Assembly (NCBI GenBank): GCA_902627325.1
Contig: CACOIM010000009.1
Location: 1 to 47,243, forward strand
Source of the DNA: an uncultured Prochlorococcus sp.
GTDB taxonomy: Bacteria; Cyanobacteriota; Cyanobacteriia; PCC-6307; Cyanobiaceae
Reading direction: 5' to 3'
Length of the DNA: 47,243 nt
Under the pieces are notes generated by a model. It was not told where the DNA came from, ran no database searches, and saw nothing but the letters and a program-made list of their open reading frames with translations. The stretch's first letter is position 1. Each line of letters opens with the position of its first letter. A program made the position numbers and the translations under genes. Of this stretch, positions 37,473-46,246 are shown in pieces.

Positions 37473-38020
37473 CGAAAAAGCATTTACTATTTTTAGGACC
37501 TCCTGGTGCTGGCAAAGGGACACAAGCTTCTTTAATATGTGAATCAAATTCTTATTTACATCTATCTACAGGAGAATTATTAAGAAAAGAGGTAGATCAG
37601 AAGACAACTTTAGGAATTCAAGTTAAAGAAATTATTAATAGTGGTAAATTAGTTGATGATGAACTCGTCTTACAAATTGTTAAACAAAATTTGGCATTGA
37701 GTAAAAAAGGTTGGATCTTAGATGGATATCCTCGCAATATATCTCAAGCAAACTCTCTAACTAAAGTCTTAGATGAGCTTAACCAACCAATAGAGAAGGT
37801 GTTTTATTTAAATTTAGAGGAAGAAATCTTAGTCAAAAGATTACTTAATAGAGGGAGAAAAGACGATAATGAAAAAACAATAAGAACAAGATTAGACATA
37901 TATAAAAAAACTACTCAACCACTTATTGGGTACTATAAAGACCTAAATATTTTGGAATATATTGATGGTGACAGAGACTTAAAAACAATATCTGACGACA
38001 TAAAACAAAAAATGGCTTGA
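37469..38020 (+). CDS. adk: Adenylate kinase
   Basis: A 183-aa short-form adenylate kinase that interconverts AMP, ADP and ATP. The P-loop [11 protein letters not shown] is at 9-19; the AMP-site residues lie in [12 protein letters not shown] and [11 protein letters not shown]. The lid is short, [19 protein letters not shown], with no Cys4 zinc site, unlike the longer 210-220-aa enzymes. The secY-adk linkage and four-base overlap are standard. infA and map, which sometimes follow, are absent. Confidence 0.97.
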   Translation: MTKKHLLFLGPPGAGKGTQASLICESNSYLHLSTGELLRKEVDQKTTLGIQVKEIINSGKLVDDELVLQIVKQNLALSKKGWILDGYPRNISQANSLTKVLDELNQPIEKVFYLNLEEEILVKRLLNRGRKDDNEKTIRTRLDIYKKTTQPLIGYYKDLNILEYIDGDRDLKTISDDIKQKMA

Positions 38021-38065
38021 TGATGATGTATAATATAGGATTATTATTTTAATGAGAAAAACCTT

Positions 38066-38182
38066 ATGAAGGTTAGAGCCTCAGTTAAAAAAATGTGTGA
38101 CAAATGCCGTGTGATTCGTCGCCACGGTAGGGTTATGGTCATCTGTACCGCTAGCCCTAGACATAAACAGCGTCAGGGGTAA
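38066..38182 (+). CDS. rpmJ: 50S ribosomal protein L36 (zinc-binding form)
   Basis: A 38-aa ribosomal protein. [20 protein letters not shown] opens it and [12 protein letters not shown] closes it. C11, C14, C27 and H33 form the CCCH zinc site of the C+ type. It sits between adk and rpsM, its standard place. A 28-bp A+T palindrome follows 9 bp after the stop. Confidence 0.97.
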   Translation: MKVRASVKKMCDKCRVIRRHGRVMVICTASPRHKQRQG

Positions 38183-38191
38183 AACTTTGGC

Positions 38192-38219
38192 TTTATTTAA
38201 TTTATATAAATTAAATAAA
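38192..38219 (+). repeat. Perfect 28-bp A+T palindrome between rpmJ and rpsM
   Basis: TTTATTTAATTTAT (38192-38205) is followed immediately by its exact reverse complement (38206-38219). As RNA it forms a stem of up to 12 A-U pairs with a 4-base loop. It lies 33 bp before the rpsM GTG. Possible roles are an RNA processing or translational control element for the S13-S11-alpha-L17 part. It is followed by AAAA rather than T, so it is not a typical terminator. Confidence 0.6.
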
Positions 38220-38252
38220 AATTCAATCGAAACTTTTATTTATTGAAAACAA

Positions 38253-38618
38253 GTGGCTAGGATTGCAGGAATTGACATACCTCGCGAAAAGCGAGTTGAG
38301 ATTGCCCTCACATACATTTATGGTATTGGTCTTACTAGGTCTAAACAAATACTATTAAATACTGGCGTTAACCCTGATACACGCGTTAAAGATCTTGCCG
38401 ACTCAGATGTGCAGAAATTGCGAGGAGCTACCGAGGCATACACAGTCGAGGGAGATTTGCGTAGACAGGAAGGTATGGCTTTGAAACGTCTTCAAGATAT
38501 TGGTTGCGTAAGAGGTAGAAGGCATAGAATGAGTCTTCCTGTGAGAGGACAGAGAACAAGAACTAATGCAAGAACTAGAAGAGGTTCAAGGAAAACTGTT
38601 GCTGGAAGAAAGAAATAA
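38253..38618 (+). CDS. rpsM: 30S ribosomal protein S13
   Basis: A 121-aa S13 of the 30S head, contacting the P-site tRNA and 50S bridges. The start is GTG 38253, giving the canonical [17 protein letters not shown]. Further markers are [30 protein letters not shown] and the C-terminal [19 protein letters not shown]. Confidence 0.98.
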   Translation: MARIAGIDIPREKRVEIALTYIYGIGLTRSKQILLNTGVNPDTRVKDLADSDVQKLRGATEAYTVEGDLRRQEGMALKRLQDIGCVRGRRHRMSLPVRGQRTRTNARTRRGSRKTVAGRKK

Positions 38619-38655
38619 TGAAATATAACTTACCAACTTTAATTTTCTAGAAAAA

Positions 38656-39048
38656 ATGGCAGCTCAAGTAAAAAAAACTGGTTCAAAGAAATCCAAAAGA
38701 AATGTACCAAATGGGATAGTTCATATCCAAAGTACATTCAATAATACTATTGTTTCTATTACTGATACTTCTGGACAGGTAATTTCTTGGTCTTCAGCTG
38801 GAGCAAGTGGATTTAAAGGTGCAAGGAAAGGTACTCCATTTGCAGCACAGACAGCAGCTGAATCTGCTGCGAGAAGGGCCTTGGATCAGGGGATGCGCCA
38901 GATTGAAGTACTTGTGCGTGGACCTGGTTCAGGTAGGGAAACCGCCATAAGAGCTTTACAAGTAGCTGGTTTAGAAATAACTCTAATAAGAGATGTAACT
39001 CCATTACCTCATAATGGATGTAGGAGGCCTAAACGCAGACGCGTTTAG
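38656..39048 (+). CDS. rpsK: 30S ribosomal protein S11
   Basis: A 130-aa S11 on the 30S platform near the E site. Markers are [59 protein letters not shown] and the terminal [16 protein letters not shown]. It is 37 bp after rpsM. Confidence 0.99.
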   Translation: MAAQVKKTGSKKSKRNVPNGIVHIQSTFNNTIVSITDTSGQVISWSSAGASGFKGARKGTPFAAQTAAESAARRALDQGMRQIEVLVRGPGSGRETAIRALQVAGLEITLIRDVTPLPHNGCRRPKRRRV

Positions 39049-39092
39049 AGTTTCGTCTCATTTAACACTATTCCTTTATCTTTTTATTTTCC

Positions 39093-40031
39093 GTGTTGCA
39101 ATACCAGATTGATCGAATTGACCATCAAGTTTCAGATGATCGTTCCCAAACAGGGACATTTTTAATTGGACCCTTAGAAAGAGGTCAAGCTACTACTTTA
39201 GGCAATTCTCTAAGAAGAGTCCTAATGGGAGGGCTTGAAGGAAGCGCTGTTACAGCCGTTCGTATAGCAGGAGTAAATCATGAATATGCTACTGTTCCAG
39301 GGGTTAGAGAAGATGTTTTAGATATTCTTTTAAACTGCAAGCAATTGTCAATTAATAGTGCAAGTAATGAAGTAGAGATTGGTAGATTAGTAGCCACAGG
39401 TCCTATGGAAGTTAAAGCTAATGATATACAATTTTCTTCACAGGTTGAAGTTGTGGATGGAGAAAAACCAATTGCCACTATTCAAGATGGACATAATCTT
39501 GAATTAGAAATTCACGTTGAAAGAGGAACAGGATACCGACCTGTAGATAGAAGAAATGAAGAGACAACATCTATTGATCTTCTACAAATTGATGCAGTCT
39601 TTATGCCCGTAAAAAGAGTCAATTTTACGATTGATGAAACTGCTGTTGCAGAAGGAGGAACTGGTAGAGAAAGGTTAAAGATGGAAGTTGTTACTGATGG
39701 ATCTACTACTCCTGATGATGCAATAGCAGAGGCCGCTAATCAATTAATAGAACTCTTTCAGCCTCTTGCAACTGTTACAATGGTTGAGGAGATTCCTGAA
39801 GAGCCAGAACCATCTCCTGAAGCTCAAATTCCTTTAGAGGAGTTAAACTTATCAGTCAGAGCATATAATTGCTTGAAAAGAGCTCAAGTTAATTCAGTAT
39901 CAGATTTGATGGGTTTCAGTTATGAGGATCTTCTCGAAATTAAAAACTTTGGCTCGAAGTCTGCTGATGAGGTTATTGAGGCTCTTGAGCGCATTGGAAT
40001 CTCAATTCCTCAAAGCAGAACATCTGTTTAA
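39093..40031 (+). CDS. rpoA: RNA polymerase alpha subunit
   Basis: A 312-aa alpha subunit. The start is GTG 39093 (then TTG), reading [12 protein letters not shown]. The N-terminal dimerisation domain shows [36 protein letters not shown] and [13 protein letters not shown]. An acidic linker ([14 protein letters not shown]) leads to the C-terminal domain with [19 protein letters not shown] and [19 protein letters not shown], the part contacted by activators and UP elements. rpsD, which precedes rpoA in E. coli, is not here, as is usual in cyanobacteria. Confidence 0.99.
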   Translation: MLQYQIDRIDHQVSDDRSQTGTFLIGPLERGQATTLGNSLRRVLMGGLEGSAVTAVRIAGVNHEYATVPGVREDVLDILLNCKQLSINSASNEVEIGRLVATGPMEVKANDIQFSSQVEVVDGEKPIATIQDGHNLELEIHVERGTGYRPVDRRNEETTSIDLLQIDAVFMPVKRVNFTIDETAVAEGGTGRERLKMEVVTDGSTTPDDAIAEAANQLIELFQPLATVTMVEEIPEEPEPSPEAQIPLEELNLSVRAYNCLKRAQVNSVSDLMGFSYEDLLEIKNFGSKSADEVIEALERIGISIPQSRTSV

Positions 40032-40044
40032 CTATTTTTAGATT

Positions 40045-40395
40045 ATGAGACATCAATTAAGAGTTCCACTATTAAGTAAGCCTGCTGATCAGAGAAAAGC
40101 ACTTCTAAGAGGGCTGACAACCCAGCTAATTAGAGAAGGCAGAGTAACAACGACAAAGGCAAGAGCAAAAGCCTTAAGGAATGAGGCTGAAAAAATGATA
40201 ACTCTAGCTAAAGATGGTTCATTAGCCTCTAGAAGAAGGGCGCTTGGATACATATACGATAAAAAATTGGTACATTCACTATTTGAGAAAGCTCAAGAAA
40301 GATATGGAGATAGAGAGGGGGGATATACGAGGATTGTTAGAACTGTTCCAAGGAAAGGTGATAATGCTCAAATGGCAATAATTGAACTTGTATAG
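40045..40395 (+). CDS. rplQ: 50S ribosomal protein L17
   Basis: A 116-aa L17. Markers are [58 protein letters not shown] and the C-terminal [20 protein letters not shown]. It has the rpoA-rplQ order of bacteria generally. The N-terminal [12 protein letters not shown] differs from the more usual MRHRxxxxKLxR. Confidence 0.98.
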   Translation: MRHQLRVPLLSKPADQRKALLRGLTTQLIREGRVTTTKARAKALRNEAEKMITLAKDGSLASRRRALGYIYDKKLVHSLFEKAQERYGDREGGYTRIVRTVPRKGDNAQMAIIELV

Positions 40396-40413
40396 GAATA
40401 TTTTACTAATCCT

Positions 40414-41220
40414 TTGAAAAGAGTTGCATTATCCATTCAATATGATGGAACAAACTTTTCTGGTTGGCAAAGACAAAAACAGGCAAATACAGTACAAGAA
40501 ACTCTTGAAGAAGCATTAAAAGCAATTTCTTACAAGAATATTAAAACTTTTGCTTCGGGTAGAACTGATGCTGGCGTTCATGCTGCAGGCCAAGTTGTTC
40601 ATTTTGATACTGATTTTGTTATTCCAGAGGATAAATGGTCAGGTGCTTTAAATGGCAGGCTACCTAAAAATATAAGGATTACTGAATCTGTGGGTGTTCC
40701 GACTTCATGGCATGCGTGCTATTCAGCAATTTATAGGCATTACAGATATGTAATAAATAACAGTAAATTGCCAAATCTTTTTTTAAATAATTGGTCTTGG
40801 CATCGTTATCAAAAAGAACTTAATACAATAAAAATGAATAATGCTTTAAGTACTCTAAAAGGTAAACATGATTTTTTTGCATTCCAAAAAAGTGGAAGTA
40901 ACAGATCAACGTCAATTACGACAGTGAAAGATGCTCAATTAAGTAAAAGCGGGCAATTGATTTTTATTGATATAAAAGCTACTGGATTTTTGTATGGAAT
41001 GGTAAGGTCCATAGTTGGTCAGTTAGTTTTAGTTGGTGAAAATAAAATAACTCCTGATGCATTTTATCAAAGGTGGTTAAATAAAAAAAAAGAAGAAGTT
41101 CATGAATCTGCCCCAGCAAAAGGGTTGTGTTTTGTTAATGCAGTATATAAAGATAATGTTTTTAAAAAGTTGAATTATCATGATCTCTTTCCTAAATTCT
41201 TAATAAGTGGTCATTCTTGA
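40414..41220 (+). CDS. truA: tRNA pseudouridine(38-40) synthase TruA
   Basis: A 268-aa enzyme that makes pseudouridine in the anticodon arm at positions 38-40. The start is TTG 40414, giving MKRVALSIQYDGTNFSGWQR. The catalytic aspartate is D52 in FASGRTDAGVHAAGQV. ATGFLYGMVRSIVGQLVLVG is the conserved C-domain strand-helix. It lies 18 bp after rplQ, and truA next to rplQ-rplM is a common cyanobacterial arrangement. Confidence 0.97.
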   Translation: MKRVALSIQYDGTNFSGWQRQKQANTVQETLEEALKAISYKNIKTFASGRTDAGVHAAGQVVHFDTDFVIPEDKWSGALNGRLPKNIRITESVGVPTSWHACYSAIYRHYRYVINNSKLPNLFLNNWSWHRYQKELNTIKMNNALSTLKGKHDFFAFQKSGSNRSTSITTVKDAQLSKSGQLIFIDIKATGFLYGMVRSIVGQLVLVGENKITPDAFYQRWLNKKKEEVHESAPAKGLCFVNAVYKDNVFKKLNYHDLFPKFLISGHS

Positions 41221-41320
41221 AATTCATCTTTGAAAAGCTAATATTCTTAAAAAATAATTGTTTAAAATTCCCTAATGATATATGATTATAAATTGTTTCA
41301 GATTTGAATAGCATTGTTTA

Positions 41321-41752
41321 ATGAATAAAACCTCTACTCCCTCCTTAACTTCTATAAAAAGAAATTGGTTTTTGGTTGATGCTAAAGGCCAAACTTTAGG
41401 AAGATTGGCTTCTGAGATAGCGAATGTTCTTAGAGGAAAAAATAAACCATCATTCACTCCGCATCTAGATACAGGTGATTTTGTGATTGTGGTTAATGCT
41501 GAGAAAATTGAAGTTTCTGGGAAAAAAGCTTCACAAAAACTATATAGAAGACATTCCGGTCGACCTGGAGGTATGAAGATTGAAAAATTTGAAACTCTTA
41601 AAGATAGAATTCCAGAGAGGATTATAGAGCAAGCAGTGAAAGGTATGCTGCCTCATAATTCTTTAGGAAGACAACAATTTAAAAAATTAAAGGTATATAA
41701 GGGCCCTGAACATCCTCATGATGCGCAGAATCCTGTATTATTAAAAGGTTAG
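41321..41752 (+). CDS. rplM: 50S ribosomal protein L13
   Basis: A 143-aa L13. Markers are [70 protein letters not shown] and [15 protein letters not shown] 100-bp A+T-rich gap precedes it, so a separate promoter for rplM-rpsI-rpmE-prfA is possible. Confidence 0.98.
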   Translation: MNKTSTPSLTSIKRNWFLVDAKGQTLGRLASEIANVLRGKNKPSFTPHLDTGDFVIVVNAEKIEVSGKKASQKLYRRHSGRPGGMKIEKFETLKDRIPERIIEQAVKGMLPHNSLGRQQFKKLKVYKGPEHPHDAQNPVLLKG

Positions 41753-41761
41753 ATTATTTTC

Positions 41762-42172
41762 ATGAATAGCCAAGTAAAAAACAAAGCTGTATACTGGGGT
41801 ACTGGCAGGAGAAAAACTTCTGTCGCTAGAGTTAGGTTGATCCCCGGGAATGGACAAATTAAGATAAATGGTCGTTCAGGCGATGATTATTTAAATTTTA
41901 ACCCGTTACATCTTAATGCTGTAAAAGCACCTCTTCAGACTTTAGGACTTGAAAGTTCTTATGATATTTTTGTTAATGTTTATGGAGGAGGTTTGACTGG
42001 TCAAGCAGGAGCCATAAAACAAGGAGCTGCTAGAGCTCTTTGTGAATTATCAATTGATAATAGAAAACCTTTGAAGACGGAAGGTCACCTTAGTAGAGAT
42101 CCAAGAGCTAAAGAAAGAAGAAAATATGGCCTTAAAAAGGCTAGAAAAGCCCCTCAATACTCAAAACGTTAA
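41762..42172 (+). CDS. rpsI: 30S ribosomal protein S9
   Basis: A 136-aa S9, whose C-terminal arginine touches the P-site tRNA. Markers are [40 protein letters not shown] and the C-terminal [20 protein letters not shown] followed by PQYSKR. It is 9 bp after rplM, the universal L13-S9 pair. Confidence 0.99.
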   Translation: MNSQVKNKAVYWGTGRRKTSVARVRLIPGNGQIKINGRSGDDYLNFNPLHLNAVKAPLQTLGLESSYDIFVNVYGGGLTGQAGAIKQGAARALCELSIDNRKPLKTEGHLSRDPRAKERRKYGLKKARKAPQYSKR

Positions 42173-42178
42173 CTTATC

Positions 42179-42421
42179 ATGCCAAAACCAGAAATTCATC
42201 CAAAATGGTACCCGGAAGCCAAAGTCATTTGTAATGGCGAAGTTGTCATGACAACGGGTTCTACACAACCTGAATTACATGTAGATGTGTGGAGCGGTAA
42301 TCATCCATTTTTTACTGGAACACAAAAAATTCTTGATACTGAGGGTAGAGTTGATAGGTTTATGAAAAAATATGGTATGGGATCTACCGATGAATCAGAT
42401 AAAGATAATGCCTCTAAATAA
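42179..42421 (+). CDS. rpmE: 50S ribosomal protein L31 (zinc-free form)
   Basis: An 80-aa L31 that bridges the 50S and 30S heads. Markers are [20 protein letters not shown] and [20 protein letters not shown] followed by [11 protein letters not shown]. Only C18 remains of the Cys set of the zinc form; the CSxCHPF-type motif is SGNHPFF, so this is C-minus. It has an acidic/serine tail ([12 protein letters not shown]). It is 6 bp after rpsI. Confidence 0.96.
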   Translation: MPKPEIHPKWYPEAKVICNGEVVMTTGSTQPELHVDVWSGNHPFFTGTQKILDTEGRVDRFMKKYGMGSTDESDKDNASK

Positions 42422-42456
42422 ATAAAAGCCTAAAATATTTTAGTAACAAGCCTAAA

Positions 42457-43551
42457 TTGGAATACTCAATATTATTATCAAGGTTAAAAACCGCTTCAGA
42501 TAGTTTTAACACTCTAGAAATACAACTTGCTGACCCTGACATTTCAAATAACCCTAAGAAGCTTGAATCTATTGCAAGGGAGAGATCTAAGTTGGAACCT
42601 TTGGTGAATGATTTCAATGAATTATTAAAAATAGATAGTGAAATAGAAGATTCAAAAAAACTCCTTAAAGAAAGTAAGGGTGATAAAGAGATGGAAACAT
42701 TAATAAATGATGAATTAATAGCCTTGCAGAAAATAAAAGATTCATTAATTCAAAAATTAAAAATTGCTCTTTTACCCAAGGATCCAAGAGATGATAGAAG
42801 TGTGATGCTAGAAATCAGAGCAGGTGCTGGAGGTAATGAAGCTTGTATATGGGCTGGAGATTTAGCAAGAATGTATGAAAGATATGGACAAAAAATTGGT
42901 TGGTCCGTTAAACCAATTAGCGCTTCTGAATCCGATATGGGCGGCTTTAAAGAATTAGTCATATCTGTAAAGGGTGATTCAGTTTATAGCCAACTAAAAT
43001 TTGAAGCTGGTGTTCATAGAGTTCAAAGAGTCCCCGCGACTGAATCTCAGGGCAGAGTTCATACCTCAACTGCTACTGTTGCAGTTATGCCTGAAGTTGA
43101 TCCTGTTGAGGTTAAAATTGATCCTACGGAAATAGAAGTTGGAACTGCGAGGTCTGGGGGTGCTGGAGGCCAAAATGTAAATAAAGTAGAAACAGCTATA
43201 GATCTTTTGCACAAACCAACTGGTATAAGAGTATTTTGTACCCAGGAAAGATCGCAATTACAAAACCGTGAAAGAGCGATGGAAATTTTACGAGCTAAAT
43301 TATATGAAATTCAATTAGAGGAAGCGAATAAAAAAGAAAGATCAGAAAGATTAATGCAAGTAGGCACTGGAGATAGAAGCGAAAAAATAAGAACTTATAA
43401 TTATAAAGATAATAGAACAACTGATCATAGATTGGGATGTAATTTTTCTTTAGAGCCAATACTTTCTGGTCAACTAGATGAAATATTGAATGCTTGTATT
43501 GCAAAAGAGCAAAAAAGACAAATGGAGCAGTTTAATATGAGTGAAGATTAA
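42457..43551 (+). CDS. prfA: Peptide chain release factor 1
   Basis: A 364-aa RF1 that reads UAA and UAG. The codon-recognition PxT motif is in [20 protein letters not shown], which separates it from RF2 (SPF). The GGQ hydrolysis motif is at 237-239 in [17 protein letters not shown]. The start is TTG 42457, giving [17 protein letters not shown]. It is the last gene of the rplM-rpsI-rpmE-prfA group and is convergent with the HNH gene, 15 bp apart. Confidence 0.98.
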   Translation: MEYSILLSRLKTASDSFNTLEIQLADPDISNNPKKLESIARERSKLEPLVNDFNELLKIDSEIEDSKKLLKESKGDKEMETLINDELIALQKIKDSLIQKLKIALLPKDPRDDRSVMLEIRAGAGGNEACIWAGDLARMYERYGQKIGWSVKPISASESDMGGFKELVISVKGDSVYSQLKFEAGVHRVQRVPATESQGRVHTSTATVAVMPEVDPVEVKIDPTEIEVGTARSGGAGGQNVNKVETAIDLLHKPTGIRVFCTQERSQLQNRERAMEILRAKLYEIQLEEANKKERSERLMQVGTGDRSEKIRTYNYKDNRTTDHRLGCNFSLEPILSGQLDEILNACIAKEQKRQMEQFNMSED

Positions 43552-43566
43552 TACCAAATTTATATC

Positions 43567-44073
43567 TTATGCTGCAATGCCAATTACATATTTGCTCCAC
43601 TCTTTGTGTTTACCTGAATCAATTTGCTTTGTAGCTTCAAAATTAAGATTGCTTAAAGGTTTATAAGGTTTCCTTTTTAGAGGCATATTTGCTTCTTCAG
43701 GTGTCTTATTCCCTTTTTGAACATTACATCGTAAACAAGCTGTTGTTACATTTTCCCAACAATCACCTCCTCCTCTACTCCTAGGCAATATGTGGTCAAT
43801 AGATAAATCACGGCCTTTATAGCTACAGTATTGACACATATTATTGTCTCTCAGAAGTATATTTTTTCTTGAAAGTGCAACTTCTCTATATGGAACTTTG
43901 ACGTAATAACGAAGTCTTATAACTGTGGGCAATTTTTTCCCATTATGGATATTGTAAGAATTATCTTCTTCCAAGCTTTCAGCCTTACCTTTTAACATTA
44001 AAATAATAGCTCTTCGCCATGAAGTAATGTTTAAAGGTTCGTAAGAAGCATTTAAAACGAGAGTCTGGCTCAT
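43567..44073 (-). CDS. HNH endonuclease family protein
   Basis: A 168-aa protein with a complete zinc-stabilised HNH domain: C80 and C83 (NNMCQYCSYKG), D93-H94 (LSIDHILPRSRGG), N108 (WENVTTACLRC) and C113/C116. The N-terminus MSQTLVLNASYEPLNITSWR is characteristic of a family found as a single chromosomal gene in many cyanobacteria and actinobacteria; its role (repair or restriction-like) is not known. I use the ATG ending at 44073, because the frame can be extended upstream only with sequence that looks non-conserved and crowds the alr start. It is divergent from alr. Confidence 0.85.
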   Translation of the reverse strand: MSQTLVLNASYEPLNITSWRRAIILMLKGKAESLEEDNSYNIHNGKKLPTVIRLRYYVKVPYREVALSRKNILLRDNNMCQYCSYKGRDLSIDHILPRSRGGGDCWENVTTACLRCNVQKGNKTPEEANMPLKRKPYKPLSNLNFEATKQIDSGKHKEWSKYVIGIAA

Positions 44074-44142
44074 GCCAATTTCCCAATTACATGTCATGCT
44101 AACTGTATATTTATATAAACGCATATAAAATGCGAATTTGAA

Positions 44143-45336
44143 ATGCAAAGCGGACTTAAAAATTTTAAATATGATTCTCAAATTGTTTCTCATTCGTTAG
44201 TTTCTTTAGACCCAACTCAGAGAGCCTGGATTGAGGTTAGTGGGAAATCAATAGAACATAATGTTAGAGAAATTAAATCATTGTTAAAAAATGGCTGCCA
44301 ATTTATGGCAGTTGTTAAAGCTGATGGATATGGTCATGATGCGAAATTCGTATCTCAGAATGCAATTAAAGGAGGTGCTGATAAGCTTGGGGTCGCAACA
44401 TTAAAAGAGGGTTTATCTTTAAGATCAGAGGGAATAGAAGAACCAATTCTTGTACTAGGAAATATATATACGAGAAAGGATTTATTAATTTGCTTCAAAA
44501 ATAATTTAATGCCCACTATTAGTGATATTGAACAATGTATTATTTGCGATGAGATAGGGAAAAAATACAAAAAATTATTTTATATTCATTTGAAGATTGA
44601 TACAGGGATGTCTAGGCTTGGGTTTGAATCTAAGAATTTTGTTCAAAGTTTTGGAAATATTATTTCGTTTGAGAATATTAAAATAGATGGTATTTATAGT
44701 CATCTTTCAACTGCTGATGCTTTAGATGCTTCACATGAAAGTAGTTATGCAAATATACAGCGAAGAACTTTTCTTCAATTGCTTTCTGATCTCTCAATTA
44801 AAAAATATCCAAATATTAAAATTCATTTAGCAAACTCAGCCGGTACATTAATAGATAATGATTTCCATTTTGATATGGTAAGAGTTGGATTATGTATGTA
44901 TGGATATAAACCTTCGCAATATCAAAGCCATTTAAAACTTAAACCAGCAATGTCGCTTAAATCAAAGGTTAGTTTTATAAGAATAGTTGATAATAATGTT
45001 GGAATAAGTTATGGGAAAAAATTTATAACAAGCAAAAAAACTAAGTTAGCGGTTATTAGTATTGGTTATGCAGATGGAATTTATAGAACGCTATCTAATA
45101 AAATTTCATTGATACATAACGGGAAAAAGTATCCTCAAATTGGTTCAATTACGATGGATCAACTAATGATTGATATCACAGGTGCAAATGACATAAATGT
45201 TGGGGATACTGTAACACTTTTAGGCAGTGATTCAGGTCAATGTATTTCGCCTGTTGATTGGGCTGATGCTGCAGAAACCATACCTTGGGAGATTCTATGT
45301 GCTTTTAAAAATAGATTGCCTAGAGTTCAAATCTGA
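44143..45336 (+). CDS. alr: Alanine racemase
   Basis: A 397-aa PLP enzyme that interconverts L- and D-alanine for peptidoglycan. The PLP lysine is K59 in FMAVVKADGYGHDA; IDTGMSRLGF and the second catalytic Tyr, about Y290, in VGISYGKKF are conserved, as are IGYADGIYR and ITMDQLMIDITG. The N-terminus has about 25 residues before the domain, so the true start could be slightly downstream. It is followed after 64 bp by tRNA-Ser and then by the foreign region. Confidence 0.96.
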   Translation: MQSGLKNFKYDSQIVSHSLVSLDPTQRAWIEVSGKSIEHNVREIKSLLKNGCQFMAVVKADGYGHDAKFVSQNAIKGGADKLGVATLKEGLSLRSEGIEEPILVLGNIYTRKDLLICFKNNLMPTISDIEQCIICDEIGKKYKKLFYIHLKIDTGMSRLGFESKNFVQSFGNIISFENIKIDGIYSHLSTADALDASHESSYANIQRRTFLQLLSDLSIKKYPNIKIHLANSAGTLIDNDFHFDMVRVGLCMYGYKPSQYQSHLKLKPAMSLKSKVSFIRIVDNNVGISYGKKFITSKKTKLAVISIGYADGIYRTLSNKISLIHNGKKYPQIGSITMDQLMIDITGANDINVGDTVTLLGSDSGQCISPVDWADAAETIPWEILCAFKNRLPRVQI

Positions 45337-45400
45337 TAGACATTTCGATTAACTAAAAAGTTTTGTAGGTTTGCCCAAAAGTTGATAACCTATTATTAGT

Positions 45401-45489
45401 GGAGAGGTGGCTGAGTGGTTGAAAGCGGCTCCCTGCTAAGGAGTTACAGGAGGTAACTTTTGTCGAGGGTTCGAATCCCTCTCTCTCCG
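45401..45489 (+). tRNA. tRNA-Ser (anticodon GCT), probable integration site
   Basis: A complete 89-nt class II tRNA. The acceptor GGAGAGG pairs with TCTCTCC, discriminator G. The anticodon loop CTGCTAA gives GCT (reads AGC/AGT). It has the long variable arm of tRNA-Ser and a T-loop GGGTTCGAATCCC. CCA is not encoded. The sequence changes in character directly after its last base, the usual situation where a tRNA 3' end serves as an attachment site. Confidence 0.96.
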
Positions 45490-45530
45490 TACCATTGAAG
45501 ATTCAGGAAGTTCTATAAGGTTCTAAAAGC

Positions 45531-45691
45531 GTTGGTATAACTGAAAAACAATCTGATTGATGTTTTACTGGGTTCCATGAGTATTCAACCATTATGCAAT
45601 ATTTGTTGTTGGTAATGTTGTTGGTATGCAAAAGGTAAGATATTCAATATCCCAATTATAGTAATGGTTCTCAGGAAAAGTGTTGTTGGTA
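45531..45691 (+). repeat. Direct repeats GTTGGTA x4 (TGTTGTTGGTA x3)
   Basis: The 11-mer TGTTGTTGGTA occurs at 45604-45614, 45616-45626 and 45681-45691, and its core GTTGGTA also at 45531-45537, all in one orientation. The first two full copies are 12 bp apart, about one helical turn. This resembles iterons or the arm-type sites of a tyrosine recombinase, and the position next to the tRNA 3' end favours the latter. Confidence 0.6.
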
Positions 45692-45795
45692 GACTATTAT
45701 TTTACAAATCAAAATAATCAAACCTAGTGTTTGCAATGTTTCTTAGGATTGAGTGGTTTCAGAAATGGTGGAAATTATAAGTCACGCGACTGCAT

Positions 45796-45823
45796 GCACT
45801 CTGACACGCACTCTTGGCACTCT
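45796..45823 (+). repeat. Direct repeats GCACTCT x3
   Basis: GCACTCT lies at 45796-45802, 45808-45814 and 45817-45823, with unit spacing of 12 and 9 bp, in a locally G+C-rich segment that also holds ACGCG twice (45784 and 45842). It is possibly an iteron or operator cluster. Confidence 0.55.
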
Positions 45824-45835
45824 GGTATGTCCTAT

Positions 45836-46015
45836 GTGCGTACGCGTTGTCTAAATGTATAAAATTGCTGTGTAATTATATCTCTAAGATAATACTTGAA
45901 AAACTGTGAGAATGTAGTGATTGCAATGGATTATACTAAAATTATATGGTTACGCGTAAACAATAAAAATGTACGGAAAAATGGGGGTGCGTTTTGCGTA
46001 GATGCTGTCTAAGTG
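45836..46015 (+). repeat. Two imperfect copies of GTGCGT...TGTCTAA
   Basis: The first copy (45836-45857) reads GTGCGTACGCGT then TGTCTAAATG; the second (45987-46015) reads GTGCGTTTTGCGT then, after a short spacer, TGTCTAAGTG. The palindrome TTACGCGTAA (45950-45959) lies between them. Such CG-rich words are rare in the surrounding A+T-rich genome. Confidence 0.45.
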
Positions 46016-46063
46016 GGTTTCCTAACATAAAAATTTGTAGAGATATTCAAAACACTAAATAGA

Positions 46064-46101
46064 TATACATCCGACACATGACAAGATCGTTGGGATGTAT
46101 A
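46064..46101. repeat. 9-bp perfect inverted repeat with 20-base loop
   Basis: TATACATCC (46064-46072) and GGATGTATA (46093-46101) are exact reverse complements around a 20-base loop, about 146 bp before the candidate Rep gene. It could be an operator for a dimeric repressor such as the downstream RHH proteins, or a stem-loop nicking site for an HUH enzyme. Confidence 0.55.
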
Positions 46102-46246
46102 GAGATACAAGTTTTCAGTCATAGTGGGACTGTTTGGGTACTAATCTTTATATCAACGGTGATGAATATGTTCTTTCCTAATAACCAGTAAGAGGTGGTA
46201 AGAGCGAGGTGTGTCTGGATCTGACTGATAAATCGCAAATCAAATT

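Larger units (their letters stand above)
45490..46246. other. 757-bp noncoding, repeat-rich head of the element
   Basis: No convincing gene on either strand; the longest frames are about 30-40 codons (for example ATG 45926 to TAA 46012, 28 aa, or 38 aa if begun at TTG 45896). It carries GTTGGTA four times (45531-45691), GCACTCT three times (45796-45823), the palindromes GCGTACGC (45838-45845) and TTACGCGTAA (45950-45959), a repeated GTGCGT...TGTCTAA block, and a 9-bp inverted repeat at 46064-46101. This density of short repeats is typical of replication origins, recombinase arm sites or operators. Confidence 0.55.

Noticed and set aside
44074-44193. N-terminal extension of the HNH protein to the far upstream ATG
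   Set aside because: The extra 40 residues look non-conserved and would overlap the start of alr; MSQTLVLNAS is the usual family start.
45490-45780. Degraded integrase gene next to tRNA-Ser
   Set aside because: Reading both strands gave frequent stops and no recognisable tyrosine-recombinase motif.
45531-45823. CRISPR array
   Set aside because: Repeats are only 7-11 bp with irregular spacing, and no cas gene is present.
45926-46012. 28-codon frame in the noncoding head of the element
   Set aside because: It is short, lacks a ribosome-binding site and contains the palindrome TTACGCGTAA; it is more likely to be chance.
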